Shown here: piece after piece, positions 1 through 8,641 of the stretch
Numbering within the stretch: the first letter of the stretch is position 1
How the letters are laid out: every line of letters begins with the position of its first letter
Notes under the pieces: model-generated
What the model saw: the letters and a program-made list of their open reading frames with translations, nothing else
Told to the model about the DNA's origin: nothing
Database searches by the model: none
Position numbers and translations under genes: made by a program
Origin: Picosynechococcus sp. PCC 7117
GTDB lineage: Bacteria; Cyanobacteriota; Cyanobacteriia; Cyanobacteriales; MRBY01
Direction of reading: 5' to 3'
Length of the DNA: 64,000 nt
Assembly: GCF_001693275.1 (NCBI RefSeq)
Contig: NZ_CP016477.1
Coordinates: 2,790,001 to 2,854,000, forward strand

Positions 1-1494
1 TTCCGCGTCTTTGCCCGCCTTGGGGAAAAGAAAAACCGCAACAAAGCCCGGATCAAGTTCCTCGTGCAGAAACTGGGCCTAGAAGAATTTAAACGTCTGG
101 TCACCGAAGAACGGGCAACTCTCGAAGCTGATCCCGGTTGGACAGCCTGGGTGGATCGCCTGACAACCTACGAAGAAAAAGGTAAACTCGCTCCTGTCGC
201 TGCGGATCAAACCTTCGACCATGGGGAAGAATTCACCAAGTGGAAAACCACCAATCTCTATCCCCAACGGCAAGCGGGCTTCTATACCGTCGCGGTTTCT
301 CTGCCCCTAGGGGATGCTACTTCGCCCCAATTCCGGGGTCTGGCTGATATCGTCCGCAAATATACCAATGACACGGTACGGACAACCGTTGAGCAGAATA
401 TCTTGATCCGTTGGGTACATGAAGCAGATCTTCCCGCCCTCTATGCAGATCTCAAGGCGATTAACCTCCATAGTGGTGGTGCCCATTCGATCATTGACAT
501 TACCGCTTGCCCGGGTACAGATACCTGCAAATTGGGGATCGGTAGTTCTCGCGGTTTAGCTGGGGAATTACGGCGTCGCATGGCCCTCAAGGGTTGGCAG
601 TATGACCAGGCGGTCAAGGATATCCGCGTCAAGATTAGTGGCTGTTTCAACTCCTGCTCCCAGCACATGGTGGCAGAAATTGGTTTCTATGGCTCTAGTC
701 GTCAGGTACAACGGCGACGGGTGCCCCACTTTAACTTGGTACTCGGTGGAGAATGGGCAAATAATGCCTCTACCTACGGCAAATCCATGGGGGTTTTGCC
801 CTCGAAGCGGATTCCCGATGTGGTGGAATTTCTCATTGATACGTTCATGCAGGAACGCCTGGAGAATGAGAAATTTACAGAATTTTTCAACCGCATTGGC
901 CGTAAGGAAATGAAAGAGCGACTCCAGCCCTTCACGGAAGTGCCTAGCTACGAAGCAGATCCTTCGTTCTATTCTGACTGGGCCGATACCCGCGAATTTA
1001 CCCTTGGGGATATTGGTGTCGGTGAATGTGCGGGAGAAGTGGTCACTCTCACGGACTTTAGTATGGCTGACGCAGAAAGCCTCCACTTTGATGCAACGGT
1101 GCTGCTTGACAATCCGCAAAATGGCGATGTTCAACTGGCGGCGGATAAGGCGATCGCCGCCATGGTTAGTGCGGCCCAGGCCCTGTTGAAATTCCAGAAC
1201 ATCGATATCAGCGATAATCCGGAAGTGGTGAGTGCTGAGTTCCGCAAGTATTTCTACGATACGGAACTGTTCTTTGATCCCTTTGCGAAGGGGAAATTTG
1301 CCCAGTTCTTCTTCTCCGCCCTGAAGCATAAAGACAAAGCCGCCAGCCTTGAACAGTCCCAGCGCTTGGTGGAAGAATCCCGTCTCTTTATTGAAGCAGC
1401 CCACGCTTGCAACGGTCGGATGATCGAGGCAGGGATCACCAGCCCAGTGAGCTTTAAGCAATGGCTCCTGAAGCAAGGATTTGGCATCAACTAA
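1..1494 (+). CDS. Ferredoxin-type nitrite/sulfite reductase family protein (5' end missing)
   Basis: The open frame enters from the left edge, so the N-terminus lies outside the window. This family reduces nitrite or sulfite by six electrons at a siroheme coupled to a 4Fe-4S cluster. The cluster ligands are visible as Cx5C (codons at 508 and 526) and Cx3C (codons at 643 and 655), within the typical CPGTDTCKLG and SGCFNSC contexts. About 90 residues later comes a further C-terminal stretch (from about nt 990) with a GVGECAGE motif and a helical, HEPN-like tail, which classical NirA and Sir do not have; it resembles the longer reductases seen in Bacteroidetes. Nitrite versus sulfite specificity cannot be decided here. 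An internal GTG at 64 is not the real start because upstream codons also fit the family. Confidence 0.85.
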   Translation, partial: FRVFARLGEKKNRNKARIKFLVQKLGLEEFKRLVTEERATLEADPGWTAWVDRLTTYEEKGKLAPVAADQTFDHGEEFTKWKTTNLYPQRQAGFYTVAVSLPLGDATSPQFRGLADIVRKYTNDTVRTTVEQNILIRWVHEADLPALYADLKAINLHSGGAHSIIDITACPGTDTCKLGIGSSRGLAGELRRRMALKGWQYDQAVKDIRVKISGCFNSCSQHMVAEIGFYGSSRQVQRRRVPHFNLVLGGEWANNASTYGKSMGVLPSKRIPDVVEFLIDTFMQERLENEKFTEFFNRIGRKEMKERLQPFTEVPSYEADPSFYSDWADTREFTLGDIGVGECAGEVVTLTDFSMADAESLHFDATVLLDNPQNGDVQLAADKAIAAMVSAAQALLKFQNIDISDNPEVVSAEFRKYFYDTELFFDPFAKGKFAQFFFSALKHKDKAASLEQSQRLVEESRLFIEAAHACNGRMIEAGITSPVSFKQWLLKQGFGIN

Positions 1495-1633
1495 ACGGCA
1501 CAATGCTGCGTTAGGTTCCTCAGAAAAAATCGGGTGGGCAAAGTTGCTCACCCCATTTATGTCCGCCTTGATCTGCTTTAATGTTGCTCGAAGCAATTAT
1601 TGTCTAAGTCGTCACTGAAAAGTAAAAAAGCTT

Positions 1634-2200
1634 GTGTATATTGAACGTTTTTGTGTAAAATTCCCGGCCCAAATGCCCGCTGGTTTTGATGAGGCATCGT
1701 TAATTGGCGTTTTTCAAGGATGGATCCGGGATGAAAAAATTGGGGGCACCTTAATTGATGTGGTGGACTACCGCCATGTGCCCGACGGCCCAGGGATTAT
1801 GCTCGTCACCTACGAAATCAACTACATGATGGAGCACCAAGGGGGCTATGGCCTTTATGCCCAGCGGCGCTGGAGTAGCGTGGAAAATCAACCCCATACC
1901 GAGGCGATCGCCGATTTAGTCCAGTCGGCGGCTAAATTTGGAAGTTTGCTTGAACAAGAAACAGAGATTACCCTCAAGGGCAATGAATTTCTCTACATCA
2001 GCAATGACCGCCTGAACGGGCCAAATACCGATGAAGGATTTGCGGCGGTGAAAGCAGATCTCAGCGCTGCCCTAACCCAAATCTATGGTGGGAAAGCCTT
2101 TACCATTGAGCGGGTACACAACAATCCCAAAGAGCGCCTGACCCTTTCTGTCAAGGTGGATAGTCCGGTGGCGATCGCCGAACTTTGTACGGTTGCATAA
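1634..2200 (+). CDS. Conserved hypothetical protein, 188 aa
   Basis: I do not recognise a named family. The product is a soluble, mixed alpha/beta protein of 188 residues without signal peptide, membrane segment or clear catalytic motif. The start is GTG at 1634; the next in-frame ATG lies well inside the apparently folded region. The reading frame has a HIP1 site (GCGATCGC) read as AIA, as in neighbouring genuine genes, and codon use is like them. It follows the reductase by 139 bases and precedes the candidate 6S-type RNA, so it may be singly transcribed. Function unknown. Confidence 0.75.
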   Translation: MYIERFCVKFPAQMPAGFDEASLIGVFQGWIRDEKIGGTLIDVVDYRHVPDGPGIMLVTYEINYMMEHQGGYGLYAQRRWSSVENQPHTEAIADLVQSAAKFGSLLEQETEITLKGNEFLYISNDRLNGPNTDEGFAAVKADLSAALTQIYGGKAFTIERVHNNPKERLTLSVKVDSPVAIAELCTVA

Positions 2201-2229
2201 GGATAAAAAAATCCTTTAAGATGACATTT

Positions 2230-2437
2230 AACAGGATCAAGCCTACCGCGTTGGTGACTACCAATATTGTTTGTTGATCTATGCTTGAGCTAATTGGGAA
2301 GCCGATTAAGTTCTCGCGGCAGTAAACCGAGCTTGTACTCGGAAACGAAAGCTGAGAGCTGTTCTTCCCCCCTGGATTTTCCAGGTCAGAAGCTGAGGTA
2401 AGACGGCGTGGCGGGTGCAAGTCCTGTGTTTTTTTTG
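2230..2437 (+). ncRNA. ssrS: Candidate 6S-type regulatory RNA
   Basis: About 205 bases without a supported gene fold into a rod-like set of helices. The ends pair (ACAGGA at 2231 with TCCTGT at 2422) and are followed by a run of eight T at 2429-2436, as in an intrinsic terminator. Inside are perfect small hairpins: TTGGT/ACCAA near 2251, CCGAG/CTCGG near 2327 and CCTGG/CCAGG near 2374. The order CCGCG-TTGGTGA, then TGCTTGAGC, GAAGCC and later CGCGGCA recalls bacterial 6S RNA, which binds the RNA polymerase holoenzyme by mimicking open promoter DNA. Size (near 200 nt) fits. Identification is by eye; another structured RNA remains possible. Confidence 0.5.
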
Positions 2438-2458
2438 CTCAATTTTTGCCGCCCAAGG

Positions 2459-3064
2459 CTAGGGTGCTTCGTGGCGGAGTTTCCAAATCAGGCTTGAGGT
2501 GAAGTTTGTCACGATATGGGCAATCACAGGCACAAGTAAATTTCCGGTGGCGATCGCACTGTAACCGAGAATAAACCCAATTACCGTCGCCCAAACGGCA
2601 TAGGACCATTGCTGGGCGCCGCTGATGTGGAGTACCCCAAAAATCAAGCTCGATAAACAAAGGGCGCCCCATCCCAAGCCCAAGCCCGGTAGCATAATCC
2701 CCCGAAACAGAAATTCTTCACTTAGTCCCGGCAACAGTCCCAACCAAATGGCATCGGGCACGGCCAGGGGTTTGAGGACAAATTCAAGGTAAGTATCGAC
2801 ACTGCGACGGTATTCTGCCCAGACAGCGTAGAGGAGACTGCTGGCGACAATGATCCCCAAGGCGATCGCTACCCCCTGGATAAGAGCCAGTCCCGAAAAT
2901 TCCCAGGCCAAAAGTTCTACATTGCCGATTAACCGCCAGAGATTTCCCACAATAAACAGCAACAGCGCTGTGATCCCCATAAGAAGGAGCACCTGTTGGC
3001 GGGATAACGGTTCTAAGGGCGGTTGGTTGGATTGATTCACAATAAATATCGATCTAGATTGCAT
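2459..3064 (-). CDS. CPBP (CAAX/Abi) family intramembrane metalloprotease
   Basis: A 201-residue polytopic membrane protein with the CPBP glutamic-type protease signature: EE at residues 116-117 followed by FLFRG, H146 in FGVLHISG, and H183 in the last conserved helix (VPVIAHIVTN). The family includes Rce1-type prenyl-protein proteases and immunity proteins; the substrate in cyanobacteria is generally unknown. Roughly five hydrophobic segments can be seen. The start overlaps the end of the upstream DUF3326 gene by 11 bases, so the two are translationally coupled. The gene ends about 20 bases past the terminator of the candidate RNA on the other strand. Confidence 0.88.
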   Translation of the reverse strand: MQSRSIFIVNQSNQPPLEPLSRQQVLLLMGITALLLFIVGNLWRLIGNVELLAWEFSGLALIQGVAIALGIIVASSLLYAVWAEYRRSVDTYLEFVLKPLAVPDAIWLGLLPGLSEEFLFRGIMLPGLGLGWGALCLSSLIFGVLHISGAQQWSYAVWATVIGFILGYSAIATGNLLVPVIAHIVTNFTSSLIWKLRHEAP

Positions 3065-4127
3065 TGAGGGGGGGCACAGTGGGTCGCAGACTCGAAAAAT
3101 CTAATCCGGCACGGTGGGCGACCATGATCCCAATTGCCTCCAAGTATGAGTCTACCCGACGGGCTTTAATCCCAACGGATTCTGGAAAAATGCTTAATGC
3201 AGTGTCATTTTCGTTTACAGCAATGATCAATGTTTGGGTCTGGGCGAGGCTCAAAACGGCACTACCGCCGCAGGCACTGGCGGGGATCACCAGGCTATCG
3301 ACCTGATCCGCCCAGATCTCCCCAGCTTGGCGATCGCCTTTTGTCACAAATTGGGGCGCGTAGCTCAACCCGGCCAAAATACAGGGCAAAAAAGTGTAGC
3401 CTAATTCTTCGGCAGCGGCTTTTGGGGAAAGTTCCGGTTCAATGGGTAACGGTGCTAATGCCGGGGCATGGGCGCAGGGAATCTGAAATTTTTTCACGAG
3501 CAGGTGGGAAATCACTGCTTCAGCCCCCGCGAGGGCATCGACCCCAGATCCCTGGCGATACTGGGCGAGTAACTCACTATCTTCGTCGTCAGGAAAGCGA
3601 GCCACAACGGCGATCGCCTCCACTTTGGCCTGGGTAATTAGTTTTTCCGCCGCCCGCAGCAAACTGCCCACATTTTCAATCGTCCCCCAACTGACCCCCG
3701 TTTCCGAAACTTTGAGGGTGACATTCAAGGGCGCATCCGTCACAACATAATCTGTGATCGGCAAACCTAAGGTCGCGCGACAAGCTTCGGCCCCCTGGAT
3801 GTGACGGGTTTTTAATTCTGCTTCAATGCCTTGATCGAGGAGTAATCCCACTCTATTTTGTCGCACGGGTCGTAACCCCCAGTTCCCCGCAGCGAATTGA
3901 TCGAGGCCATAGCCTTCTACATAAAAGGTATTGGGCATGGGCCAAAACAGTTGCGCCCCGTTTAAAACATTGGGGTGGGTAATCAGGCGATCGCACACCT
4001 GGGCCATCAGCCGTGCAATGGGAATCCCATCCCCCGCATAGCCACCAATTTTCGCGCCGATCCCCGTGGGGATGATCAGCATTGAGGTGTAGGGAGCAGT
4101 GCGGCTTGGGGTCGGTGCGAGGAACAT
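3054..4127 (-). CDS. DUF3326 family protein
   Basis: A 357-residue soluble protein whose N-terminus (LIIPTGIGAKIGGYAGDG) and internal segments (VTDAPLNV, SGVDALAGAEAVISHL) match the DUF3326 family found throughout cyanobacteria and plants; the biochemical role is not known. It contains glycine-rich loops but no classical Walker or Rossmann signature that I can name. It is the first gene of a two-gene unit with the CPBP protease, whose start codon lies inside its 3' end. ATG at 4127 is preferred; an ATG 15 codons on would still keep the conserved core. It is divergent from glmU with about 175 bases between. Confidence 0.85.
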   Translation of the reverse strand: MFLAPTPSRTAPYTSMLIIPTGIGAKIGGYAGDGIPIARLMAQVCDRLITHPNVLNGAQLFWPMPNTFYVEGYGLDQFAAGNWGLRPVRQNRVGLLLDQGIEAELKTRHIQGAEACRATLGLPITDYVVTDAPLNVTLKVSETGVSWGTIENVGSLLRAAEKLITQAKVEAIAVVARFPDDEDSELLAQYRQGSGVDALAGAEAVISHLLVKKFQIPCAHAPALAPLPIEPELSPKAAAEELGYTFLPCILAGLSYAPQFVTKGDRQAGEIWADQVDSLVIPASACGGSAVLSLAQTQTLIIAVNENDTALSIFPESVGIKARRVDSYLEAIGIMVAHRAGLDFSSLRPTVPPLNAI

Positions 4128-4302
4128 AAAAATTCACTGGAAAAGAACGTTTGAGAAATTTAGCACTAATCCGGTAACCGCTTCAGCCCCCAGGTTTTTG
4201 GGTGTAAACAAGAATCTTCTCCGGCACCGATGCCGGAAGTCCCAAACAATACGATATACTCCACACTGAAACGATGTCAGTCAATCGAACACAGCAAAGG
4301 CA

Positions 4303-5652
4303 ATGGTAGCGGTAGCAATTTTGGCAGCAGGCAAAGGTACACGGATGAAGTCGGATCTCCCAAAAGTCCTTCATCCCCTCGGCGGGCGATCGCTCGTGGA
4401 ACGGGTGATTGAAAGTTGTGCCCTCATTAAACCAGAACGAATTTGTACCATTGTCGGTTACCGCGCGGCTGAGGTAAAAACGGCCCTGGCCCATTTGCCC
4501 CACCTAGAATTTGTTGAACAAACGGAACAACTCGGCACCGGTCATGCTGTCCAACAGCTCCTCGAACCTCTCAAAGATTTTGTGGGCGATGTCGTGATTC
4601 TCAACGGCGATGTGCCTCTCCTGCGCCCTGAAACCATTGCAGATCTCGTTAAAACCCACCAGAAAAATAATAATGACGCGACCCTGTTAACGGCCCAACT
4701 ACCGAATCCCACGGGTTATGGTCGTGTATTTTGCGATGGTGACAACCTAGTCACCCAAATCGTCGAACATCGCGACTGCAACGATGCCCAGCGCAAGAAT
4801 AATCGGATCAATGCGGGTGTCTACTGTTTCAAGTGGGAGGTGTTGGCCGAGGCGCTACCCAAATTAACCACCAACAACGATCAACAGGAATATTACCTCA
4901 CGGACGTTATTCTCCATTGCGATAAAGTGATGGCGATGGATGTGGCGGATTTCCAGGAAATTAGCGGTATTAATGACCGTTTTCAGCTTTCGGCAGCCTA
5001 CGAAATTTTGCAAGACCGCATCAAGGAAAAATGGATGAAGGCCGGGGTCATGATCCACCAGCCCGATACAGTCACCATTGACGACACCGTGCAGCTCGAA
5101 CCAGATGTGCTGATCGAACCCCAAACCCATCTGCGGGGCAATAGTTTGATCAAGACTGGTTGCCGCCTAGGGCCGGGCAGCTTAATTGAAAATAGCGTCA
5201 TTGAAGCTAATACAACAATTCTCTACAGCGTGGTGAGTGATAGCCAGGTGGGGGGGAATACCCAAATTGGCCCCTATACGCACATTCGCGGCCAGGCTAA
5301 GGTTGGGGAGCAATGCCGGATTGGGAATTTCGTGGAGGTCAAAAAATCGACCATCGGCAACAATACCAACATGGCCCACCTCTCCTATATCGGCGATGCC
5401 ACCCTAGGAGCAAAGGTCAATATCGGCGCTGGGACGATCACAGCAAACTATGACGGTGTGAATAAGCATCAAACAGTGATTGGCGATCGCAGTAAAACCG
5501 GAGCCAATAGCGTCCTGGTTGCGCCCATCACCATCGGCGAAGATGTGACCATTGCGGCAGGCTCAACAATCACCAAGGATGTGGATAATGATTGCCTCGT
5601 TGTCGCCCGGGCTCGCCAGAAGGAAATTAAAGGGTGGCGCTTGCAGTCTTGA
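4303..5652 (+). CDS. glmU: Bifunctional GlmU: GlcNAc-1-P uridyltransferase / GlcN-1-P acetyltransferase
   Basis: GlmU acetylates glucosamine-1-phosphate and then makes UDP-GlcNAc, the entry precursor for peptidoglycan and lipopolysaccharide. The 449-residue length is normal. The N-terminal nucleotidyltransferase begins [20 protein letters not shown] (residues 5-24), includes LNGDVPLL, and the C-terminal half is a left-handed beta helix of hexapeptide repeats ([51 protein letters not shown]). All catalytic segments that I can check are present. ATG at 4303 directly precedes the AAGKGTR loop as expected. Convergent with the ABC permease gene. Confidence 0.97.
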   Translation: MVAVAILAAGKGTRMKSDLPKVLHPLGGRSLVERVIESCALIKPERICTIVGYRAAEVKTALAHLPHLEFVEQTEQLGTGHAVQQLLEPLKDFVGDVVILNGDVPLLRPETIADLVKTHQKNNNDATLLTAQLPNPTGYGRVFCDGDNLVTQIVEHRDCNDAQRKNNRINAGVYCFKWEVLAEALPKLTTNNDQQEYYLTDVILHCDKVMAMDVADFQEISGINDRFQLSAAYEILQDRIKEKWMKAGVMIHQPDTVTIDDTVQLEPDVLIEPQTHLRGNSLIKTGCRLGPGSLIENSVIEANTTILYSVVSDSQVGGNTQIGPYTHIRGQAKVGEQCRIGNFVEVKKSTIGNNTNMAHLSYIGDATLGAKVNIGAGTITANYDGVNKHQTVIGDRSKTGANSVLVAPITIGEDVTIAAGSTITKDVDNDCLVVARARQKEIKGWRLQS

Positions 5653-5687
5653 ACGGAGAAGCAGGCGTAATGGGGAATCAAACCTGA

Positions 5688-6515
5688 TTAAAATTGCCGC
5701 CGACTGAAAATAAAGATGGCGATCGCCTGGAGCAAAATCACATAGACAAGGCCATAGATCGCACTAAGTAGTAGGGTTTGGCCATCGGGAACCACCCCAT
5801 AGACCACCTCATTACGGAAATTGAGACGCGATAAATCCGGCAAAACTTTATAGAGATTTTCGGTGATCCACTGAACTCCGGCATTTTGGCTCAATTCCCC
5901 TAATTTCACTAAATCGGTGCTGAAGTGGCCCATCAGGTAAATCCCAAAGGAGAACAAGGTCGCCAACAGAGAACTGGTAAATACCCCAAAGGCGATCGCC
6001 ACGGCAATGATCAGCATTAGCTCAATCAATAAATAACCGAGGGAAAGGGAGATTGGCCCCAGCGGCACCGTTGAGTCCTGCCACAACAGCGGCATCATAC
6101 TTTGTGACCAGGCCAAAAGCGCGAAATAAATAATTCCCATGGCAACTAACATCACCGCCACCACCGCCGACAGCCCCAGATGCTTCCCGACAATCAGTTC
6201 GGCGCGGCTAATCGGTTTGGGGATCAGCACCAGGATTGTGCGTTTTTCAATTTCTTTGTTGACCAAGCCTGTGCCGACAAAAACAGCCACCAGCACACTC
6301 AAGATACCGATCATCCCCAGGCCAAAATCTACGACGATCTTCGCCCCTGCCGTCGCCGACACATCGGGTAAAATCCGTACCGCCAGGGCAAACACCAGGC
6401 CGTAAAATCCCAAAAAATACAAAATGCGATCGCGGATCACTTCTCGAAAACAATTACTGGCGATCGCCCAAATGCGCTTAAGATTCATCGCTTTTCTCAA
6501 CAGGACAAGCATCAA
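5688..6515 (-). CDS. ABC-2 type transporter permease subunit
   Basis: A 275-residue integral membrane protein with about six hydrophobic segments and the pattern VNKEIEKRTILVLIPKPISRAELIVGKHLG, split here as residues 85-115, which is diagnostic of ABC-2 permeases of the NatB/CcmB-like class. Such permeases work with a separate ATPase; none is adjacent, so its partner must be encoded elsewhere. The substrate cannot be told. The start may be 6515 or the ATG ten codons downstream (6488), which gives the more usual MNLKRIWAIASNCFREVIRD beginning. Convergent with glmU. Confidence 0.85.
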   Translation of the reverse strand: MMLVLLRKAMNLKRIWAIASNCFREVIRDRILYFLGFYGLVFALAVRILPDVSATAGAKIVVDFGLGMIGILSVLVAVFVGTGLVNKEIEKRTILVLIPKPISRAELIVGKHLGLSAVVAVMLVAMGIIYFALLAWSQSMMPLLWQDSTVPLGPISLSLGYLLIELMLIIAVAIAFGVFTSSLLATLFSFGIYLMGHFSTDLVKLGELSQNAGVQWITENLYKVLPDLSRLNFRNEVVYGVVPDGQTLLLSAIYGLVYVILLQAIAIFIFSRRQF

Positions 6516-6626
6516 GGAAACAGCATATCAAGATTTTTTCATCCCGCAGCGAAAATGCCCCGACAAACACCCCAAAATCGTGATTTTTTAACGATTTAAT
6601 AAAAAAGGCTGCATCCCTTCTCAGCC

Positions 6627-7550
6627 ATGGGTGAGAATGCCAGAGTATCCCTACAGATGAAACTGTCCCTCCCCATGAGCCATCCCCACGCTGCCCAACT
6701 TCAAACCCTCATGGCCCAAGCCAATGTGAGCGATGTCATTCAACTGGCGGCCTATTCGCGGGTCGCAGCGCGGCAAATTTACCGACTGCAAGCTGGGCTC
6801 ATTCATAGCATCCCCGTCGAAGCCGTGGTGAAATTGGCTCAATATTTTGATCAATCGGTGGATAAATTTCTCGCTCTGTTTCTGCCCACGGGTATTCAGC
6901 CGTTAGAATTTACCCCCAAAACAACCCAAACGACTGGCGTTGACCCCGCCGAACTCGAAGCCCTTCAAGCAGAGGGCGATCGCCTCCGCGCCCAACTAGA
7001 AACCCAGGCCATTAACCACGCCGAGGAAATCGAGCAGCTCCAACACCATCTCCAAGCCCAGCAGCAGGAATATACCGACAAAATCGATCACCTCCAACAA
7101 CAGTTAACCGACCAAGCCGAAGCCCAGGCCCAGCAGGAAGAAACCCTCAAGGCCGAGTATGCCCGCCTAGAAACCCAACTCGACAGCCAACAAGCGCAAA
7201 ATGAGCAACGCTGGCAACAGGAAGCCCTGGATATCCTCGAAGCTTGGCTGTTGCAATGGTCTGCCGCTGCCAAGGCCGCCCAAGACAATGCCCAGTTCCC
7301 CGCTAGAACCCTGGTGGCCCTCACGCAGCCCTTTGAGCAACTCCTGGCGAGCTGGGACGTAACCCCCATCGGCACCGTCGGCGAAATTGTGGACTATGAC
7401 CCCCAAGAGCATCAATTGGTGAAAAATCACAGTGATGTCGGCCCAGGGGATGCGGTAGTGATTCAAAATGCGGGCTACCGCCAAGGCGATCGCCTTTTGC
7501 ATCGGGCGAAAGTGATCCATCAGGAAGAACCCAAAGGGACAGAAAACTAA
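6627..7550 (+). CDS. HTH, coiled-coil protein with GrpE-like C-terminus
   Basis: A 307-residue protein in three parts: an N-terminal helix-turn-helix-like segment (residues about 25-85, with the VAARQIYRLQAG context), a long Gln/Glu-rich coiled coil (about 105-200), and a C-terminal beta-rich portion (about 235-300, with IGTVGEIVDYDPQEHQLV) like the end of GrpE nucleotide-exchange factors. Cyanobacteria carry such proteins beside Hsp70-related genes, but no DnaK or DnaJ gene is near here. It may link a DNA-binding or regulatory domain to chaperone control; this is inference. Start choice is open among codons 1, 11 and 17 (MKLSLPMSHPH). Confidence 0.72.
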   Translation: MGENARVSLQMKLSLPMSHPHAAQLQTLMAQANVSDVIQLAAYSRVAARQIYRLQAGLIHSIPVEAVVKLAQYFDQSVDKFLALFLPTGIQPLEFTPKTTQTTGVDPAELEALQAEGDRLRAQLETQAINHAEEIEQLQHHLQAQQQEYTDKIDHLQQQLTDQAEAQAQQEETLKAEYARLETQLDSQQAQNEQRWQQEALDILEAWLLQWSAAAKAAQDNAQFPARTLVALTQPFEQLLASWDVTPIGTVGEIVDYDPQEHQLVKNHSDVGPGDAVVIQNAGYRQGDRLLHRAKVIHQEEPKGTEN

Positions 7551-7600
7551 GGTTTGTCATTGAATCCTAATCTCCAAGCCCTAGTGATGACAAATCCACC

Positions 7601-8062
7601 ATGCGCATCCTAAAAAGCACTCCCCGCCAACTACATATCGAATTTCCAGAAGAATGTACGGCCCAAGCAACCTTAGGAATCGTATTTGTAATTACGGCGT
7701 TACTTTCCCTAGGATTAGTACTGATGGCAGGAGGGGGCGAAAGTCTTTTTTTTCTAGTACTGTCAATAGTGGTCGCAGTTTATTGCTTTTTAGAAAAAAT
7801 TCCCTACGCCTGCTTAATAGACCGCACCGCAGCACAGCTAAGCATTCTTCGTCGCAATAGTTTAGGTCAGCAGCAGTCCCTCATCTACTCCATCAATGAC
7901 ATCGACACTGTAACTGTAATCCGAAATGTGCGCCGAGGGCGGCCTTGTAGCACCAATGTTTGCTTGAAGTCAGGTGGGCGATCGCGGCTAATGTCCTACC
8001 AATCCTGTGCCGCTCAGCACCAAGTTGCAGATCGAATCACAACTTTCTTGCAAGACCCATAG
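7601..8062 (+). CDS. Hypothetical membrane protein, 153 aa
   Basis: An unrecognised 153-residue protein. Residues about 25-65 form two adjacent hydrophobic segments, followed by a soluble, basic part with IDRTAAQLSILRRNSL, which looks like a PH-like or photosystem-accessory-type cytoplasmic domain but cannot be assigned with confidence. It begins 50 bases after the coiled-coil gene in the same direction and could be cotranscribed with it. Codon use is less biased than its neighbours. Confidence 0.65.
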   Translation: MRILKSTPRQLHIEFPEECTAQATLGIVFVITALLSLGLVLMAGGGESLFFLVLSIVVAVYCFLEKIPYACLIDRTAAQLSILRRNSLGQQQSLIYSINDIDTVTVIRNVRRGRPCSTNVCLKSGGRSRLMSYQSCAAQHQVADRITTFLQDP

Positions 8063-8098
8063 CTACATCTGGCTGAATTGATGACACACTCCAGGGAT

Positions 8099-8557
8099 CT
8101 AAACAGAGGTGGGCGATTGTTCCTGGAGATTTTTAACATAGTCTCGGAAACGGTGGAGATCGGCTTGGATGGTTGATTCCACGACCCGGCCTAAGAAGAG
8201 ATTATCCATAACCTGTCCCAAAATACCGGGAATATCGTAGGCAATGCTGAGGCGAACAATGGTTTTGCCATGGCGGTCGTAGAAACGGATCGCCCCCCGA
8301 TTTGGTAGGCCATCAACGGATTCCCACTGAATAATTTGGTGCTTAACAACCTTTGTGATCCGAGAGAGCCAGGTAAATTCAAAGGAACCACTGGCCAATT
8401 TCCAGCGGGACAGATCTGGGTCGTCCTTGAGGATGGCGACAGAATCAATCCATTTCATCCACTGGGGCATTTGTTCGAGATCTGACCAGAGTTCCCAAAC
8501 GAGATCGATGGGGGCGTCAACTTCTACCTGTACGCTGTGCTCTAGCCAACCTGACAT
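8099..8557 (-). CDS. SRPBCC (START/COQ10-like) family protein
   Basis: A 152-residue single-domain protein of the polyketide cyclase/COQ10 lipid-binding fold. It begins with the typical strand VQVEVDAPIDLVWELWSDLE and contains WMKWIDSV and the closing helix with IQADLHRFRDYVKN. Family members bind a hydrophobic ligand in a helix-grip cavity; the ligand is unknown here. In cyanobacteria such proteins are often found near genes for pigments or quinones, and bciB is the next gene on the same strand, although 84 bases lie between them. Confidence 0.85.
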   Translation of the reverse strand: MSGWLEHSVQVEVDAPIDLVWELWSDLEQMPQWMKWIDSVAILKDDPDLSRWKLASGSFEFTWLSRITKVVKHQIIQWESVDGLPNRGAIRFYDRHGKTIVRLSIAYDIPGILGQVMDNLFLGRVVESTIQADLHRFRDYVKNLQEQSPTSV

Positions 8558-8641
8558 AAAACTTTATAAAACCAAACATCCCCCTCACTGTAACAGAATT
8601 CCCGAATGAATTGGTACCGCTTCTGGAGGGGGAAATAGCCC

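Noticed and set aside
568-1596. A long open frame (342 codons) antisense to the reductase gene
   Set aside because: It mirrors the codon pattern of the sense gene, has no family resemblance, and the sense frame has clear cluster motifs.
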